A stretch of DNA of 5,091 bases from Clostridiales bacterium (GTDB lineage: Bacteria > Bacillota > Clostridia > Lachnospirales > Lachnospiraceae). The position numbers and the translations under genes were made by a program. Below the pieces are notes generated by a model that was not told the DNA's origin, made no database searches, and worked only from the letters and a program-made list of their open reading frames with translations. Positions 5,079 to 5,091 of the stretch are shown here, in pieces. The number at the start of each line of letters is the position of its first letter. Within the stretch, counting starts at the first letter, position 1. Where the stretch lies: positions 1-5,091 of the forward strand of contig JAJUHH010000230.1 of the NCBI GenBank assembly GCA_029267975.1. The letters are read 5' to 3'.

Positions 5079-5091
5079 CATACCTATGTTA

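Overview
The window looks like a chromosomal housekeeping and accessory stretch from a low-to-moderate-GC Gram-positive anaerobe, most likely a Clostridia/Lachnospiraceae-type Firmicute. This is inferred from the strong AGGAGG-type Shine-Dalgarno sites, A/T-rich gaps with perfect hairpin terminators, and gene families common in that group: DUF3160, an aldo/keto reductase with a ferredoxin-like tail, a clostridial-type TruA, a stand-alone DUF503 protein and a small nitroreductase. No species can be named from this sequence alone. All genes are on the + strand. No rRNA, tRNA, CRISPR array, insertion sequence, integrase or phage gene was found.

Layout. Positions 1-435 are the 3' end of a DUF3160-family gene. 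A 108-base gap with an inverted repeat leads to an aldo/keto reductase with two C-terminal Fe-S cysteine clusters (544-1551). A 117-base A/T-rich gap with an imperfect direct repeat precedes a tightly packed pair: tRNA pseudouridine synthase truA (1669-2433) and, 13 bases on, a YcaQ-type winged-helix DNA glycosylase family protein (2447-3643). A DUF503/YlxP-like gene with a GTG start follows (3703-3990) and may be read from the same transcript. A 240-base gap then holds several short palindromes and a good sigma-A-type promoter. That promoter drives a very small, very basic protein of 25 residues (4231-4308), which ends at its own perfect hairpin terminator. Last is a nitroreductase (4444-4950), followed by a 16-bp perfect terminator stem near the window end.

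How the genes fit together. The two redox enzymes (aldo/keto reductase and nitroreductase) are separate transcription units with no visible shared pathway. truA and the glycosylase-like gene are probably translated from one mRNA, which links a tRNA modification enzyme to a putative DNA repair enzyme. DUF503 may add a ribosome-associated function.

The item most worth a second look is the self-contained micro-gene at about 4080-4352. It has a promoter, a palindrome-rich upstream region with possible Spo0A boxes, a near-perfect Shine-Dalgarno, a 25-residue lysine-rich reading frame and a terminator. It is short enough for standard gene finders to miss. I see no multi-gene novel system such as a defence island or biosynthetic cluster here.
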